A DNA stretch of 20,318 nt from a virus, in the IMG/VR virus record IMGVR_UViG_3300019776_000124, positions 1 to 20,318 of that record, one strand, 5' to 3'. Under the pieces are notes generated by a model. That model was not told the DNA's origin, searched no databases, and saw only the letters and a list, made by a program, of their open reading frames with translations. How positions within the stretch are numbered: the first letter of the stretch is position 1; every line of letters begins with the position of its first letter. Shown piece after piece: positions 20,089 through 20,318 of this stretch. Position numbers and translations under genes: made by a program.

Positions 20089-20318
20089 TCGGCGGCCTCC
20101 TGCACCCGGTGCCATATCTTCACGCCCTTGGCCTTCTGCGCGACAACCTTGCCGCGACTTTCCAGAACGCGAAGGTGCCGGTTGAGAAGCTGGTGGGTGC
20201 GGCCAAGGGCGGTTTCCAAGTCGGTCGCGGTCATGGGCTTCGTCAGCGCGCCGAGGATGCTGGCGCGGGTTGCCTCGCCCTTTGCGATGATGGCAGCGAT
20301 GGCTGCCTCTCGCCCGGC
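20085..20318 (-). CDS. Partial winged-helix regulator-like protein (C-terminal part)
   Basis: 77 residues, cut by the right window edge. The last half looks like a winged helix: ILGALTKPMTATDLETALG (helices 1-2), THQLLNRHLRVLESRGKVVA (recognition helix and first wing strand), then KGVKIWHRVQ as the second wing strand. This is the style of ArsR/MarR-like or replication-linked winged-helix proteins. The stop overlaps the next start (ATGA), so it is in one operon with the TSCPD gene. The N-terminal part before this (AGREAAIAAIIAKGEATRAS) is helical. It could be a repressor or a local early-gene regulator; the missing N-terminus prevents a better call. Confidence 0.65.
   Translation of the reverse strand, partial: AGREAAIAAIIAKGEATRASILGALTKPMTATDLETALGRTHQLLNRHLRVLESRGKVVAQKAKGVKIWHRVQEAAE

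Noticed and set aside
1-20318. Integrase, attachment sites, tRNA genes or insertion sequences
   Set aside because: I looked for recombinase motifs, clover-leaf patterns and transposase motifs on both strands by eye and saw none.

Overview
This window is the virion-building (late) region of a tailed phage or prophage with a long tail of the siphovirus type. It is GC-rich and its proteins read like those of phages of alphaproteobacteria, most likely Rhodobacteraceae (inferred from protein style, not from a search). No integrase, attachment site, tRNA or CRISPR array is visible, so free phage and prophage cannot be told apart here. Apart from one small gene, everything is on the minus strand, so transcription runs from the right end of the window to the left.

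Right end (about 20318 to 18513, early/late border): the tail of a winged-helix protein, a stand-alone TSCPD-domain protein, a small beta-type DNA methyltransferase, and a 206-residue protein of unknown function. They are joined by stop/start overlaps. A candidate promoter and a hairpin terminator follow directly (18529 to 18460), in front of the terminase genes. The order resembles the lambda Q - pR' - tR' late-control region.

Head module (18430 to about 10813): small and large terminase, DUF4055-type portal, coiled-coil scaffold, P22-type major capsid protein, DnaT-like connector, head-closure-like protein, Mu F-like head morphogenesis protein and an HK97 gp10-like protein. The Mu F-like gene is split by a frame change. 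The split lies exactly on a GGGAAAG slippery heptamer with a stem 7 nt downstream, so it looks like programmed -1 frameshifting. In the middle of this module a small lipoprotein gene sits on the plus strand, in moron fashion.

Tail module (10800 to about 1271): a 172-residue beta-rich virion protein, tail terminator, tail tube, tail assembly chaperone pair, tape measure, distal tail-like protein, a large tail-tip/hub protein with a four-cysteine cluster spaced like that of lambda gpL, two baseplate-like proteins and a tail fibre. The chaperone pair has a complete -1 frameshift signal: GGGAAAC, 6-nt spacer holding the stop codon, then a 9-bp stem.

Left end (1260 to 1): small genes after the fibre, a four-helix membrane protein and the start of a coiled-coil plus membrane-helix protein. 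These are probably the beginning of a lysis or membrane cassette that continues outside the window.
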